Source: Candidatus Gastranaerophilales bacterium (GTDB taxonomy: Bacteria; Cyanobacteriota; Vampirovibrionia; Gastranaerophilales; Gastranaerophilaceae). Taken from it: DNA of 64,000 nt. Each line of letters begins with the position of its first letter. Positions within the stretch are counted from its first letter, which is position 1. Below the pieces are notes generated by a model. It saw only the letters and a list, made by a program, of their open reading frames with translations, ran no database searches and was not told the origin of the DNA. A program made the position numbers and the translations under genes. The DNA lies in assembly GCA_944324825.1 (NCBI GenBank), contig CALUXU010000004.1:1-64000 (forward strand), in the 5' to 3' direction. Below, piece after piece: positions 17,923 through 27,381 of this stretch.

Positions 17923-18498
17923 ATGAAAAAAATCTTAACAGTATTACTTATTACAATCCTTACAGTTGGTGCTGCACTTGCAGTTACGACAAGTTCAAAA
18001 ACAATCAAATTTGATAATCAGATATTTACATTAAAATTCAGTGATTATTCGAATGCAACTAAATCATATATCAATGAATATTACAAAGGAAATGAAAACG
18101 GTGATAAATGGACTGATTTGATTGGTATTTATCATATAAAAAATTACAGCAAACCATTCAATTATGCAAAAGATTTAGCCGCCGGCGCCAGCAAACAATC
18201 GCCTTTAGATGCTCAGGTTATGTATAATGAAAAAGAAAATACCGCAATAGTGAATTTCATACTTATTGGCGATACAGGAAAATCTAAATATCTGGAGCAA
18301 AATATATTTAAGATAGAAAAAATAAAAAACAAATCTGGCGTAATGGCAATACAATTCGCGCATAAATACCCGCTTAACAGTAAAGAAGATGCAGAAAAGT
18401 TTAAAGAACAGCTTCCGGGTAAACAAGCAAAATGGCTTATGGAAATTGATAAACTTTCAATCCCTAATATAGTTGAAAGAAATATTAAATCCTGGTAA
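17923..18498 (+). CDS. exported protein of unknown function, creD partner
   Basis: A 191-residue protein with a signal peptide (about 1-20) and a mature domain of mixed alpha/beta character containing an FNYAKDLAAGASK segment. No recognised family. It starts 2 nt after creD with AAGGAG upstream, so the two are co-translated and the product may work with CreD in the envelope. A strong hairpin terminator follows at 18504. Confidence 0.75.
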   Translation: MKKILTVLLITILTVGAALAVTTSSKTIKFDNQIFTLKFSDYSNATKSYINEYYKGNENGDKWTDLIGIYHIKNYSKPFNYAKDLAAGASKQSPLDAQVMYNEKENTAIVNFILIGDTGKSKYLEQNIFKIEKIKNKSGVMAIQFAHKYPLNSKEDAEKFKEQLPGKQAKWLMEIDKLSIPNIVERNIKSW

Positions 18499-18503
18499 TA
18501 GTA

Positions 18504-18536
18504 AAAAAATACCGGTATTAATTACCGGTATTTTTT
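18504..18536. terminator. bidirectional intrinsic terminator
   Basis: The inverted repeat ATACCGGTA ... TACCGGTAT is flanked by an A-run on the left and a T-run on the right. It separates the creD operon from convergent lpxA and can serve both. Confidence 0.9.
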
Positions 18537-18556
18537 ATAACTTATTCGGTATTTTT

Positions 18557-19360
18557 TTAGTTCTCTAAAGACTGATAACCTGATTTGTGGGTTTTAAGAG
18601 TAACTCCGCGTTTTGAAGTTTGTATAAATTCAATCATTTCATCAACAATAGGGTTTTTAGGTAATTCTGCTCTTATTTTTTCTATTGCTTGAGATGTATT
18701 AAGATGTTCAGAGATTAACAGTTTGAATGCTTCGTTTGCAACTGTTCTTTCTTCTTGAGAGATTCCTCTTCTTTTCATTGCAACTACGTTTAATCCTCTA
18801 GGGAACGGCGGTCTGCCTTCGCCTTTAGAATACGGAAGAATATCTTGACGTGCAGCAGAAAATCCGCTGATGATTGCCATTTTTCCGATTCTGATGTTTT
18901 GGTGGAACACGCTCATTCCGCCGACAAATGCCCCGAAACCAACGTGTACGTGTCCGCCGAGTGTTACCAGGTTCGCTAAGATTACCTCATCTTCCAATAC
19001 ACAGTTGTGTGCAACGTGACAGCCAACCATAAGTAAACATTTTTTACCAACACGTGTTGTGAAATCTCCGCAGGCAGCACCGCGGTGTACCGTAACATTT
19101 TCTTTTATGATAGTACCGTCACCTATAACAACTTTTGTTTCTTCTCCTTTGTATCCCAAATCTTGCGGTTCGGATCCGATTGTTGCAAAAGGAGAAATTG
19201 TACATCCTTCTCCGATTTCTGCGTATTCAATATACGCATTTGCAATAACTCTTGTTTTAGAACCAATTTTTACATTTTTCCCGATAACAACGTTAGGACC
19301 AATGATTGCATCTTCTGCAATTTGAGCGGAAGGATCAATTATTGCGGTTTTATCTATCAT
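18557..19360 (-). CDS. lpxA: acyl-ACP-UDP-N-acetylglucosamine O-acyltransferase
   Basis: First enzyme of lipid A synthesis, a left-handed beta-helix trimer. The 267-residue protein begins with hexapeptide repeats (IIGPNVVIGKNVKIG). It has the active-site segment GCHVAHNC, where H118 corresponds to E. coli H125, and the helical C-terminal region around MKRRGIS. Its presence argues for an outer membrane. No other lpx gene is adjacent. A near-perfect inverted repeat lies just upstream of its ribosome-binding region. Confidence 0.95.
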   Translation of the reverse strand: MIDKTAIIDPSAQIAEDAIIGPNVVIGKNVKIGSKTRVIANAYIEYAEIGEGCTISPFATIGSEPQDLGYKGEETKVVIGDGTIIKENVTVHRGAACGDFTTRVGKKCLLMVGCHVAHNCVLEDEVILANLVTLGGHVHVGFGAFVGGMSVFHQNIRIGKMAIISGFSAARQDILPYSKGEGRPPFPRGLNVVAMKRRGISQEERTVANEAFKLLISEHLNTSQAIEKIRAELPKNPIVDEMIEFIQTSKRGVTLKTHKSGYQSLEN

Positions 19361-19374
19361 AAATCTCTCTCCAT

Positions 19375-19409
19375 ATTTGTATTCTTAACATAATAAGTAT
19401 AATACAAAT
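19375..19409 (-). promoter_or_regulatory. inverted repeat in the lpxA leader
   Basis: The arms ATTTGTATT (19375-19383) and AATACAAAT (19401-19409) are perfect complements. They enclose a smaller CTTA/TAAG pair. The structure sits immediately upstream of the GAGAGAG ribosome site of lpxA and could be an operator or an RNA hairpin. Confidence 0.5.
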
Positions 19410-19448
19410 ACCGCAAAATCCCGATTTATTTACATTATTTTAATATGC

Positions 19449-19760
19449 TTAATCTTTTATCAGCATTTCTTCATCTGTTAAATTTTCACCGGTCAATTTA
19501 AAATTAAAATTTCTAATTTTTTGTTTGTATTCTTCAACCGGCAGATTTAATTTTTCCGCAAAATATTTCAACATCATATTATATCTGATACCTAATGCAT
19601 AATCCGAAATATCTTCACGTTGTTGCTTTTCAAATGTATCATTTATTTGCTTAACGGTATTATACTGACGTTGGTATAATGCTTTAGGTACAGGTATTTT
19701 ATTATCTTTAAACTGATTTATTTGTTTTTGTACTAAACTATATTCTTCGTATAAATTCAT
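19449..19760 (-). CDS. small helical protein downstream of the giant calpain-like gene
   Basis: A 103-residue, charged, probably all-helical protein without signal peptide or membrane segment. I do not recognise it. It begins 14 nt after the stop of the 2057-residue gene and is likely on the same transcript, so it may be a chaperone, inhibitor or partner for that product. That role is inference from position only. Confidence 0.7.
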   Translation of the reverse strand: MNLYEEYSLVQKQINQFKDNKIPVPKALYQRQYNTVKQINDTFEKQQREDISDYALGIRYNMMLKYFAEKLNLPVEEYKQKIRNFNFKLTGENLTDEEMLIKD

Positions 19761-19774
19761 TATTATTTCTCCAA

Positions 19775-22700
19775 TTACATTATTTGTGCAATTTGAATAG
19801 ATCTGAATTGTTTTAAAAATTCATCCATCGGAACTTTTATTTCAACACCGCTGTGCCAAGGATTAGCTATCAATACGGAATTAGTGTTTTTATCATAGCC
19901 TTTTATAGAATAAGCGTGTGTTTGAGCTAAATTATATGTTTTATTTAGATATTTATCGTGACCTTGTCCGTCAACATTTCGAGTTCCACCGTATATAAAT
20001 ACATCATCTCTGCTGGCTAATTCAGAAATTTTTTGTTCTATTTCAGGTTTGTTATCAATCATTATTGCTCTATCTCCAGTTAGTCCATATAATGCATCAA
20101 TTCCATTACCTCCTTCATTTGCCAGCATTATCTGTGTTGCACCAGGATTCCACATTCTTGCACTTCTTGCACTGTTTTTACACCAGCCTTGTTCTATAAT
20201 TGCAAGACCGTTTTTGTCAAGCAGATGGTTTCCATGTCTTGTAAATCTTTCAAAATAAGTTTTTTGTCCGTTACTGTTATTAGTTGTTGTATAATAAACT
20301 TTTTTGCCGTTTTGATATTCTTCACCTATCATTTGATAGATTTTGGCTCTTCCTTTTTTTGAATTTGCAAGGATATTTATTGAGGTATCTAAATAGCAAG
20401 TTCCAACTCCACCTTGGTGCATTGAAAATCTTTGAACAGGAGGGAATAGTTCACGGAAACTATCTTCTTTAAGAGCTAATTGAACCATTTTTTCTCCGTC
20501 ATTTACAAACATTGTTCCATTTATGCTTGCAACGTCACCAGTTTGAGTTGATTGGAACATTTTATCAAGTGAAGTATTATTATCAAATTTTTGTATATAA
20601 TCTTTTCCGTGAATCAAGTTTTCAACATCATCCAAAATATTATCTGCGGCTGAAACTTTTACGTTTGTACCTTTAAAATCTGTATAACCAAATTCTATTG
20701 CATCAGCTATTTCTTTATTACTAATATCCCAGGTTTCACCTGTTTCAATAATATAATTTTCACCATGAACTTCTCTTAGTTTTGTAAGTTCTTGTTTTGT
20801 TTTATCAAGGAATTTATCGATATTTTTCGGAGTTGAGAGTAAATCAGTAACATTTGAATTGTTTCGGTTAAATGTCATTAATAATGATAAATCTTGCGCA
20901 GTAATATCTTTAGTTCCTAAAGTTGAACCTTTTTTGATTCCGCTTTCAACGAATTGTTCTAAAATTTGTTTATTATTAGTAGTTGTATATTTCATTATAT
21001 TACGGAATTCGTGTGATGATGTGTCTAATTTTGACATTAATTTATTCAAGGTAACATAATCATAATCGGTATTTTGTAGAAATTGTTTTTCAAGTGCTTC
21101 ATATTCGTACGTATTTAGCTCTCTATTTTGAAGTTTTCGGTTTTGGATAGATTTATATGCTTCAAAACCTTCTTTATCCATCATAAAAATACCATTTGTT
21201 GATGTATCTTCAATAGTTAATTTGCCGTTTTCCTTTTTTATTATTAAATGTTCACGACTAATCGTGTTATTATTCGAATTTATATCATCGCGTCCTATTT
21301 TTATTGATTGACCGTCTTGTAAGTTATCTATTTTATTTTTAATATTCGGAGGTAAATTTTCCATATCCAAAACTTCACCACCGATTATAAGTTTTGCATC
21401 AGAAGGTAATTCTGCTTGCTGATTTTTTGATAAAGACTGTGAGTGTTTTATAGCTTTAGGGGAATGTATTTCCACAGAATTGTTATCAAACAATTTTAAT
21501 GATTGGGCTTTTGCTTTTAATTTTGATAACAAACTACTCATTTCTTCTTTAAATTTAGAGAAGTTTGTTTCAATTATTGTTTTCAGTTTGTTATAACCGT
21601 CAATTGTTTTCAGTTGCCCGATTGCATTATTAATTTTTACATAGAGGTTATGTAATTTTTCTCCAAGTTTTTCTTTTAATTTTATATCATTAGCAGGATC
21701 AATTTCTTCATTATCTTCTGTTATAGGTTTAGGCTTCGGGGTTACTTCATCCAGTTTTTTAAGCTGCTCCTCTGTAAGTCCTCCATCCATTAATTCTTGT
21801 TTAATACGATTGAATTCTGTTTCATCACATTTTTTCATATAATCTGTTATTTGCTTAAATTCCGTATCAGAAAGTTTGGTGCTTGTATCCAGAATATTAG
21901 ATACAACTCCGTCTGTTTTACTGAAACTTAGTTCATGTAATCCTTGATTATCGGCATAAACCAATTTGTTATCTTTTATTTCTACTTTATAACCTCTATC
22001 TGTGAGATAGTTTTGAGCCTCATCTATTTTTAATTTTTTAAGGCTATTTACATTACTTTCACTTAACGGATCAGGAAGGTTTTTGTTTTCAAAACCGAGT
22101 TTATGAAGTTTCAACAAATCATCAAGGCTCTTTGCATTCACACCGTTCATCTTAATTGAGGTTCTAACACCAAATATATAACCGACACTTGTTATTCCGG
22201 CATTCATTCCAAAACCTTCTGTCCAATCTCCGCCATTAAAGCTTGCCGTTATTGCGGTTGCAGAACCTAAATCGGCAGAGTATCCGGTTGCTTGAGTCAA
22301 AACTTTACCAGCAGTTGATGAAACTCTTGAGGCAACTTGTTCTGTTGCTCCCCCGATACCAACACCGGCAGCTGCTGATAAGCCTGCTTCCATAGCTTTA
22401 TTTTCTGCAGCCGCTCTTCTTTCCATTGTGTTACCCATAACACTTGTTTGCATATCAGCACTATCTATCATATATTGACCTGTACCTACTGCAACACCGG
22501 AACCAACTGCCTTAACAACATTATTAAGTGTCTTAACCGTTTTCACTGCTTTTCCGATCGTACCTACACTGCCAACCAATTTTAGTGCTCCGGCTCCTCC
22601 AATTGGCAAAGTTACAAGTGAAGTGAATACATCAAAACCGGCTTCTCCCAACGCTTGATGTATCAAATACTCATTATTCAACTCTTGCAAATTCATGCCG

Positions 22701-25700
22701 GTAAACATCTCAACTGCTTTATCAAAAGCAATAGGCTGACCGTTAGCATCAACAAGCTTTCCTTCAGCAGCCATAGACAATTTATTCAGATTAGAATTTG
22801 CGATTGCATAAACGTTATCAACATCATCTCTGGTTGTACCCATAAACATTGTCTGCCGCATACCGTTTATGAAATCCATTTTGAAGCCTTCACTATCAAC
22901 CGAATCACGGTATGATTTTTCAAGTAAGGAAATGTTATTTTTAATTAGTTGTACTACTTGTTGATTTTTACTTATTTCATCTTGGGATAATACAGCTTCT
23001 ACACTTGTTGATTCAAGCATAAGTTTTGAAAAATCTATATCCCCGCTTGTTTCAAACTTAATTTTTTCGGTAATATTTTTATAATCTTCAGGGGCTTTTT
23101 TCATTATAATTTCTAAAATTTCATCATTCTTAATTAACTGGAATGCTTTTGTAGCAAAATCTTCAGCATTTTGATGATATATACTTGCAATCCCCGTACC
23201 AGCACCGTTTACAGCTGCCACACCAGATAATTGTTCTTTAGTGTCTTGATATGCCTTTGCAGCTTTCTTTAAATATGAAATAGCTTCATCTGCAATTTGT
23301 TCGTTTGTAAACTCTCCGTATCCAGCTATCATTCTATCCGCTTGTGATGCGGTATCTGCAACTTTCTTACCTTCAGGTAGAAGTTCATCCATTTGGGCAT
23401 AAATATCACGGTTGAATGAAGAATAAGCTTTTTCAGTATTGCCTTCTTCTACGTAATATGTGCCAACTTCCGCTTTTATTCTAATTTTTTCTTCTTCTGT
23501 TAAAACAGATTTACCGTCAGTCAGATTTCTGTTTGCTGCATCCATTTCTTCCGCATCACCGTCTGTTTGATGATACAATAGAGCCTGCAAAGAGTCTTGA
23601 TCTTCAAAATGTCCTTTTATGCCGTGTTCTTCATTATATTTTTGAGAAGCATTTTGTAAATTATCATAATCAGTTCTTGTCGTAACAGCTTTTAAACCTG
23701 CATTTACGTTTTCAGAGTGTTCCCCGTAAGTAGTTAAATTCGTAAAGATAACTTCATCACGTCTTGCTTGCTCCAGTATTGCACCGTTTGCAACTAAGTC
23801 TGCATTTAGAGTATATACTTCTCTATCTTTTATTTCACTTGCTAAGAATGCTTCATAAGCAGATTTGTATTTCCCGCTTGCGACTTCATCAGCATACTTA
23901 TCTGCGTAGTGCTCATTGATATATGCTAATACTGCAGGATCCGTAATCGCTTTGTTGGCTTTAATCATTTGTTCTTCATCAGTTCCAAGCCCAAATACTA
24001 AACCATCTGCGGCATCATCTAATTCTTTTATTATTGCATCTGCTTCCATTTTTGCGGCTTGTTTTTGGTCCAAAACTTTTCCATCTGCAGAGAAATAATA
24101 AACCTTTCCGTTAACTTTAGCGTATTTGATACCCTTATTAAAGGTACTTGTTGAGAGATTATCTTTGGCTATATCATATACATTGCTGGCTTCAACGTAT
24201 TCTTCTTTTAACAGAGTTCCGTCGTGTGCCATTATCCATTGCTGCCCGTTCTTATCAACAACTACGCTTCTGCCATGTGCATCACGTTTGCCGATTCTTA
24301 CATATTGACCGTTATCGACAATGTCTCCGTTTTGCCCTCTGGCTTTACCAGTAACCTTTTCGCCGGAATCAAAAGCATTGGTTGCTAAAACATAAGATTC
24401 TTTTAAAATTTTATTATCATGTGATGCGACGGTAATATTGCCTTTTGAATCTCTGACAAGTAAACGTGCACGGGTTTTCATTGTACCGATAACGGTATAA
24501 GTTTTACCACCGTATTCAAATTTTTCACCGCTTCTTTCATAGTTTTTCAAACCCATTCTTCTATATTGAGTATCAATTTGTTTTGCCCGAATTGCGGCTT
24601 CAGCTGATTTACGGTTCTTAAGATATTTATTGTTTGCTTTTATTTCTTTTGGAACAATAATCGTTTCGCCTACTTCAAAATCTTCGCCCGGCTTTTTGCC
24701 GTTTGCTTCAAGAAGTTCTGCTTTGGTACAGCCGAATTTATTTGCAATTCGTTGTGCGTTTTCTCCGAATTGAACAACAATACCTGTTGTATTACCGTTT
24801 CCATCATAGTTGACTGATTGTGTTTTACCTGTCCTTGCATCAGTATAAGATTGAGATAATGCTCTGCGGTTTTCGTTCAATACGGTACGCGTTTTATTTT
24901 TTGAAGCATCTGTTACTGTTTCAACGGTGTTTTCACCTTGAGATTCTGTTTGTTTAACAGTTTTGTTTCCGGATTTATCAATAGTTGTTTCTGTTGTTAC
25001 ATTACCATCTACATTCTTCTCATAAGATGAACCGTCATTATTTTTTACTACTTCTTTTATTACGTTGCTGCCATCTTTTATAACTTCTTTTGTACCTGTT
25101 GAATCTTCTGATTTTTCAGTTATTGTACCATCTTGATTTTTTGTATACGTTGTTACTCTTTCTTGATTGGTACCGATATTTTCTTTTTTAGTTGTTAAAA
25201 AAGAACTTCCGTTTGTATATTCGTAAACTTCTTCGGTTTTACCATCATCTTTTGTGACAGTCCTTTTTTGCGGTTGTTCTTCTCCGTCATAGAGAATTGT
25301 TTCAGTATTACCGTTTGATAAAGTTTTTACTGTTTGAGATTTCTTACCATCAGTATATGTTGTATCTTCTATATTACCATTAGGATACTCTTTTTTGCTG
25401 GTAGCCTTTTTACCATTTTCATAAGTAGTAGTTGTTGTGCTGCCATCTTGAGGATCTACAAATACTTCTTCAGAGATTATATATTCTCCGTCAGCATTCT
25501 TTTTATAAGTTGTTGTGGTTGTACCTTTTTTGACAATTTTAGTTCCGTCTTTTTTAATGGTTTCTGTCGTTCCGTCCTCATATTCCGTGACAGAATCACC
25601 ATTTTCATTTACTGTTGATGATTTGACTTTTGTAGATTCAGATGAGAGCTTATTTATAAATGAAAATAGTGCAGAATTTTCTACTTTAACCCCTAATCCT

Positions 25701-25948
25701 TCTAAATATTTGCCTGCCTCTCTTTTTGACAGTTTTGCATCACGCCCTCCCTGGGCCGCTTCTGCAACCTTTTGTTGAAAAACTGACACTTCTTTTGCAT
25801 CTAAAATTCCATCCTTAGGGTTGTTGTCGACTTTATCGAAAATGTTCAACAGAGAACTATCAGTGATACTTTCACGTTTAATACCACCTTTTAGGGTGTT
25901 AAAATCATCATCCTTTCCTTTGAACTTAATGTCGTTAAAGTCAACCAT
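19775..25948 (-). CDS. giant multidomain protein with C-terminal calpain-like cysteine protease
   Basis: A 2057-residue protein. Order of parts: FKG motif (9-11); EF-hand-like loop (about 37-53, DNNPKDGILDAKE); Thr/Lys/Gly-rich repeats of the YxNG.T type (about 110-390); LysM domain (about 392-436); annexin-like GLGTDEE segment (653-659); long helical region; Gly/Ala-rich hydrophobic stretch (about 1100-1260); FHA domain (about 1549-1590, with GRDD, SREH and DTSTNG); calpain-type protease (about 1835-2050). Candidate catalytic residues are C1851 in GTCYLD (Q1845 upstream as oxyanion residue), H2011 in THAYS and N2029 in ANPWHSG. There is no classical signal peptide. Calcium dependence and autoprocessing are inferences. 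Confidence 0.85.
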   Translation of the reverse strand: MVDFNDIKFKGKDDDFNTLKGGIKRESITDSSLLNIFDKVDNNPKDGILDAKEVSVFQQKVAEAAQGGRDAKLSKREAGKYLEGLGVKVENSALFSFINKLSSESTKVKSSTVNENGDSVTEYEDGTTETIKKDGTKIVKKGTTTTTYKKNADGEYIISEEVFVDPQDGSTTTTTYENGKKATSKKEYPNGNIEDTTYTDGKKSQTVKTLSNGNTETILYDGEEQPQKRTVTKDDGKTEEVYEYTNGSSFLTTKKENIGTNQERVTTYTKNQDGTITEKSEDSTGTKEVIKDGSNVIKEVVKNNDGSSYEKNVDGNVTTETTIDKSGNKTVKQTESQGENTVETVTDASKNKTRTVLNENRRALSQSYTDARTGKTQSVNYDGNGNTTGIVVQFGENAQRIANKFGCTKAELLEANGKKPGEDFEVGETIIVPKEIKANNKYLKNRKSAEAAIRAKQIDTQYRRMGLKNYERSGEKFEYGGKTYTVIGTMKTRARLLVRDSKGNITVASHDNKILKESYVLATNAFDSGEKVTGKARGQNGDIVDNGQYVRIGKRDAHGRSVVVDKNGQQWIMAHDGTLLKEEYVEASNVYDIAKDNLSTSTFNKGIKYAKVNGKVYYFSADGKVLDQKQAAKMEADAIIKELDDAADGLVFGLGTDEEQMIKANKAITDPAVLAYINEHYADKYADEVASGKYKSAYEAFLASEIKDREVYTLNADLVANGAILEQARRDEVIFTNLTTYGEHSENVNAGLKAVTTRTDYDNLQNASQKYNEEHGIKGHFEDQDSLQALLYHQTDGDAEEMDAANRNLTDGKSVLTEEEKIRIKAEVGTYYVEEGNTEKAYSSFNRDIYAQMDELLPEGKKVADTASQADRMIAGYGEFTNEQIADEAISYLKKAAKAYQDTKEQLSGVAAVNGAGTGIASIYHQNAEDFATKAFQLIKNDEILEIIMKKAPEDYKNITEKIKFETSGDIDFSKLMLESTSVEAVLSQDEISKNQQVVQLIKNNISLLEKSYRDSVDSEGFKMDFINGMRQTMFMGTTRDDVDNVYAIANSNLNKLSMAAEGKLVDANGQPIAFDKAVEMFTGMNLQELNNEYLIHQALGEAGFDVFTSLVTLPIGGAGALKLVGSVGTIGKAVKTVKTLNNVVKAVGSGVAVGTGQYMIDSADMQTSVMGNTMERRAAAENKAMEAGLSAAAGVGIGGATEQVASRVSSTAGKVLTQATGYSADLGSATAITASFNGGDWTEGFGMNAGITSVGYIFGVRTSIKMNGVNAKSLDDLLKLHKLGFENKNLPDPLSESNVNSLKKLKIDEAQNYLTDRGYKVEIKDNKLVYADNQGLHELSFSKTDGVVSNILDTSTKLSDTEFKQITDYMKKCDETEFNRIKQELMDGGLTEEQLKKLDEVTPKPKPITEDNEEIDPANDIKLKEKLGEKLHNLYVKINNAIGQLKTIDGYNKLKTIIETNFSKFKEEMSSLLSKLKAKAQSLKLFDNNSVEIHSPKAIKHSQSLSKNQQAELPSDAKLIIGGEVLDMENLPPNIKNKIDNLQDGQSIKIGRDDINSNNNTISREHLIIKKENGKLTIEDTSTNGIFMMDKEGFEAYKSIQNRKLQNRELNTYEYEALEKQFLQNTDYDYVTLNKLMSKLDTSSHEFRNIMKYTTTNNKQILEQFVESGIKKGSTLGTKDITAQDLSLLMTFNRNNSNVTDLLSTPKNIDKFLDKTKQELTKLREVHGENYIIETGETWDISNKEIADAIEFGYTDFKGTNVKVSAADNILDDVENLIHGKDYIQKFDNNTSLDKMFQSTQTGDVASINGTMFVNDGEKMVQLALKEDSFRELFPPVQRFSMHQGGVGTCYLDTSINILANSKKGRAKIYQMIGEEYQNGKKVYYTTTNNSNGQKTYFERFTRHGNHLLDKNGLAIIEQGWCKNSARSARMWNPGATQIMLANEGGNGIDALYGLTGDRAIMIDNKPEIEQKISELASRDDVFIYGGTRNVDGQGHDKYLNKTYNLAQTHAYSIKGYDKNTNSVLIANPWHSGVEIKVPMDEFLKQFRSIQIAQIM

Positions 25949-25966
25949 CGATACGTATCCTATTCC

Positions 25967-25990
25967 ATAACAAAATTATTATTTTGTTAT
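25967..25990 (-). promoter_or_regulatory. perfect 10-bp inverted repeat in the giant-gene leader
   Basis: ATAACAAAAT, 4 nt, ATTTTGTTAT. It lies about 20-40 nt upstream of the ATG of the 2057-residue gene, so it is either an operator or an mRNA hairpin next to the ribosome site (AATAGGATA). Confidence 0.6.
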
Positions 25991-26062
25991 AGAGTAGAAT
26001 AACGGTAATTTAGCAAATTATCTTTAATATATTAGAAGATATTGTTACAATCTTAATAAAAG

Positions 26063-26098
26063 ACAAAAACACCTTATGAATATTCATAAGGCGTTTTT
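26063..26098 (-). terminator. rpsU terminator
   Basis: A stem around CCTTATGAA/TTCATAAGG, extended by C-G and G-T pairs, is followed on the minus strand by a T-rich tail. It lies 20 nt beyond the rpsU stop codon. Confidence 0.85.
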
Positions 26099-26118
26099 TA
26101 TTAATTATTAATTTATAT

Positions 26119-26292
26119 TTATGATTTGCGTTTACGAGCCGCTTCAGATTTGCGTTTTCTTTTAACGCTAGGCTTTTCGTATCTTTCGCGTTTTTTTACT
26201 TCAGAAAGAGTTCCGGCTTTTTGAACTTTCTTCTTGAAACGTCTTAAAGCGCTTTCAATACTTTCGTTTTCGCCTACTTTAACTTCTGGCAT
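26119..26292 (-). CDS. rpsU: 30S ribosomal protein S21
   Basis: A 57-residue basic protein read directly from the minus strand: [20 protein letters not shown] at the start, a [10 protein letters not shown] segment in the middle and a KRKS tail. These are the standard bS21 features. AAAGGTGG lies upstream of the ATG at good spacing. A terminator follows. It is monocistronic. S21 takes part in translation initiation on the 30S subunit. Confidence 0.95.
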   Translation of the reverse strand: MPEVKVGENESIESALRRFKKKVQKAGTLSEVKKRERYEKPSVKRKRKSEAARKRKS

Positions 26293-26384
26293 CTGTTTTT
26301 CACCACCTTTATCACTTGAGTATCAATCAGTAAAGGAATTATAACCCAAAGGATATTTAAAATCAAGTAAATAGTAACACTTGG

Positions 26385-27311
26385 TTATCCCATCACAATA
26401 TTAAAGAACTTTTTCATTTTGGCACCAAAGCCGTAAGCTTCTTTTTCCAGGGGATTATTGCGGTAGTTTTCTCCGGGGATTGCCATAAATCCTAAACCTT
26501 CATATTTTCTGGTCGCTTCAATATACTTTTCTGCATCTTGATATTCAGGACTTCCCGGTTCAAATTTCGGCATCTCAAGAGAGCCTTTATGGTTTTCCTT
26601 CATACTTGCTAAAATTTTATTTTTTGAATTTTGGGTTACTTTTTCTAAAAATTCTTTTTCTTTTCCGCTGCTTTTAGCTTGAGTATAGGCAAAACCAAAG
26701 GATATATTTAATGGATTATTCTTTTCGGTGTTAACATTATATTCTGCCCAGGCTTGAGCGTATTCATCAAGTTTTCCGGAGCGTATTATTTTAGATGTTT
26801 GTTCTGCATGCTTCAATTCGTGTGCTAACAATTCAAATTGAGTTGCCCTATCTAAATCGGTAAAAAATCCATCAGTATATTGGATTGTATTTAATGACGG
26901 ATTAAATCCTCCCTGGACAGCATTAGCCCTCGGATTGGGGCCTGAACGTCCGATTTTCTCAGGAGCAATACCTTCAAGCTTCATATATTTTTTTAATTTA
27001 TCGTACGCTTTATTTACAAAGTTATCGCCGGTTTCATTTCGCAGTTCCTTAAAGATTGTTTTGAATTCTTCCGGAACCTTTTTTAACTGCTGTGCTCTAA
27101 TGTGTTTATTTACGAGAACTCCTATTACAACCGCTGCTGTTGCAATACCTGCGGCAATAATTCCTTTCTTCTTTTTAGACATACCTCTTTTTTCAAATGT
27201 GTCTTCTGAAAGTTGATCAGCAGGTGATAAATTAAAATTCTGTTTGAATTTTACTTGATTCCCTGTTGAAAAATTTGGAACTTGAGTATTATTGCCTATT
27301 TGAATTCCCAT
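26385..27311 (-). CDS. membrane-anchored HExxH metallopeptidase-like protein
   Basis: A 308-residue protein. A polar N-terminus with an FK motif (21-22) and EDTFEKRG (36-43) is followed by KKKK and one transmembrane helix (about 50-67), then a soluble domain. The motif HELKH (164-168) in FELLAHELKHAEQ is a zinc-metallopeptidase signature. A C-terminal NPLEKEAYGFG may supply another acidic ligand. No family name is recognised. The promoter is of the shared non-canonical type (27336-27364). It is probably anchored with the catalytic domain on one face of the inner membrane; topology is not certain. Confidence 0.77.
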   Translation of the reverse strand: MGIQIGNNTQVPNFSTGNQVKFKQNFNLSPADQLSEDTFEKRGMSKKKKGIIAAGIATAAVVIGVLVNKHIRAQQLKKVPEEFKTIFKELRNETGDNFVNKAYDKLKKYMKLEGIAPEKIGRSGPNPRANAVQGGFNPSLNTIQYTDGFFTDLDRATQFELLAHELKHAEQTSKIIRSGKLDEYAQAWAEYNVNTEKNNPLNISFGFAYTQAKSSGKEKEFLEKVTQNSKNKILASMKENHKGSLEMPKFEPGSPEYQDAEKYIEATRKYEGLGFMAIPGENYRNNPLEKEAYGFGAKMKKFFNIVMG

Positions 27312-27335
27312 AATAGTAAACCTTCTATATGTTTA

Positions 27336-27364
27336 TAATAAAACATTTTTTTAGGATTTTTTGC
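27336..27364 (-). promoter_or_regulatory. shared non-canonical promoter, copy K
   Basis: On the minus strand, GCAAA, 17-nt spacer, TTTATTA, ahead of the membrane HExxH gene. The spacer is one base shorter than in the best copies. Confidence 0.45.
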
Positions 27365-27381
27365 GCTTTTTTATAGATTTG

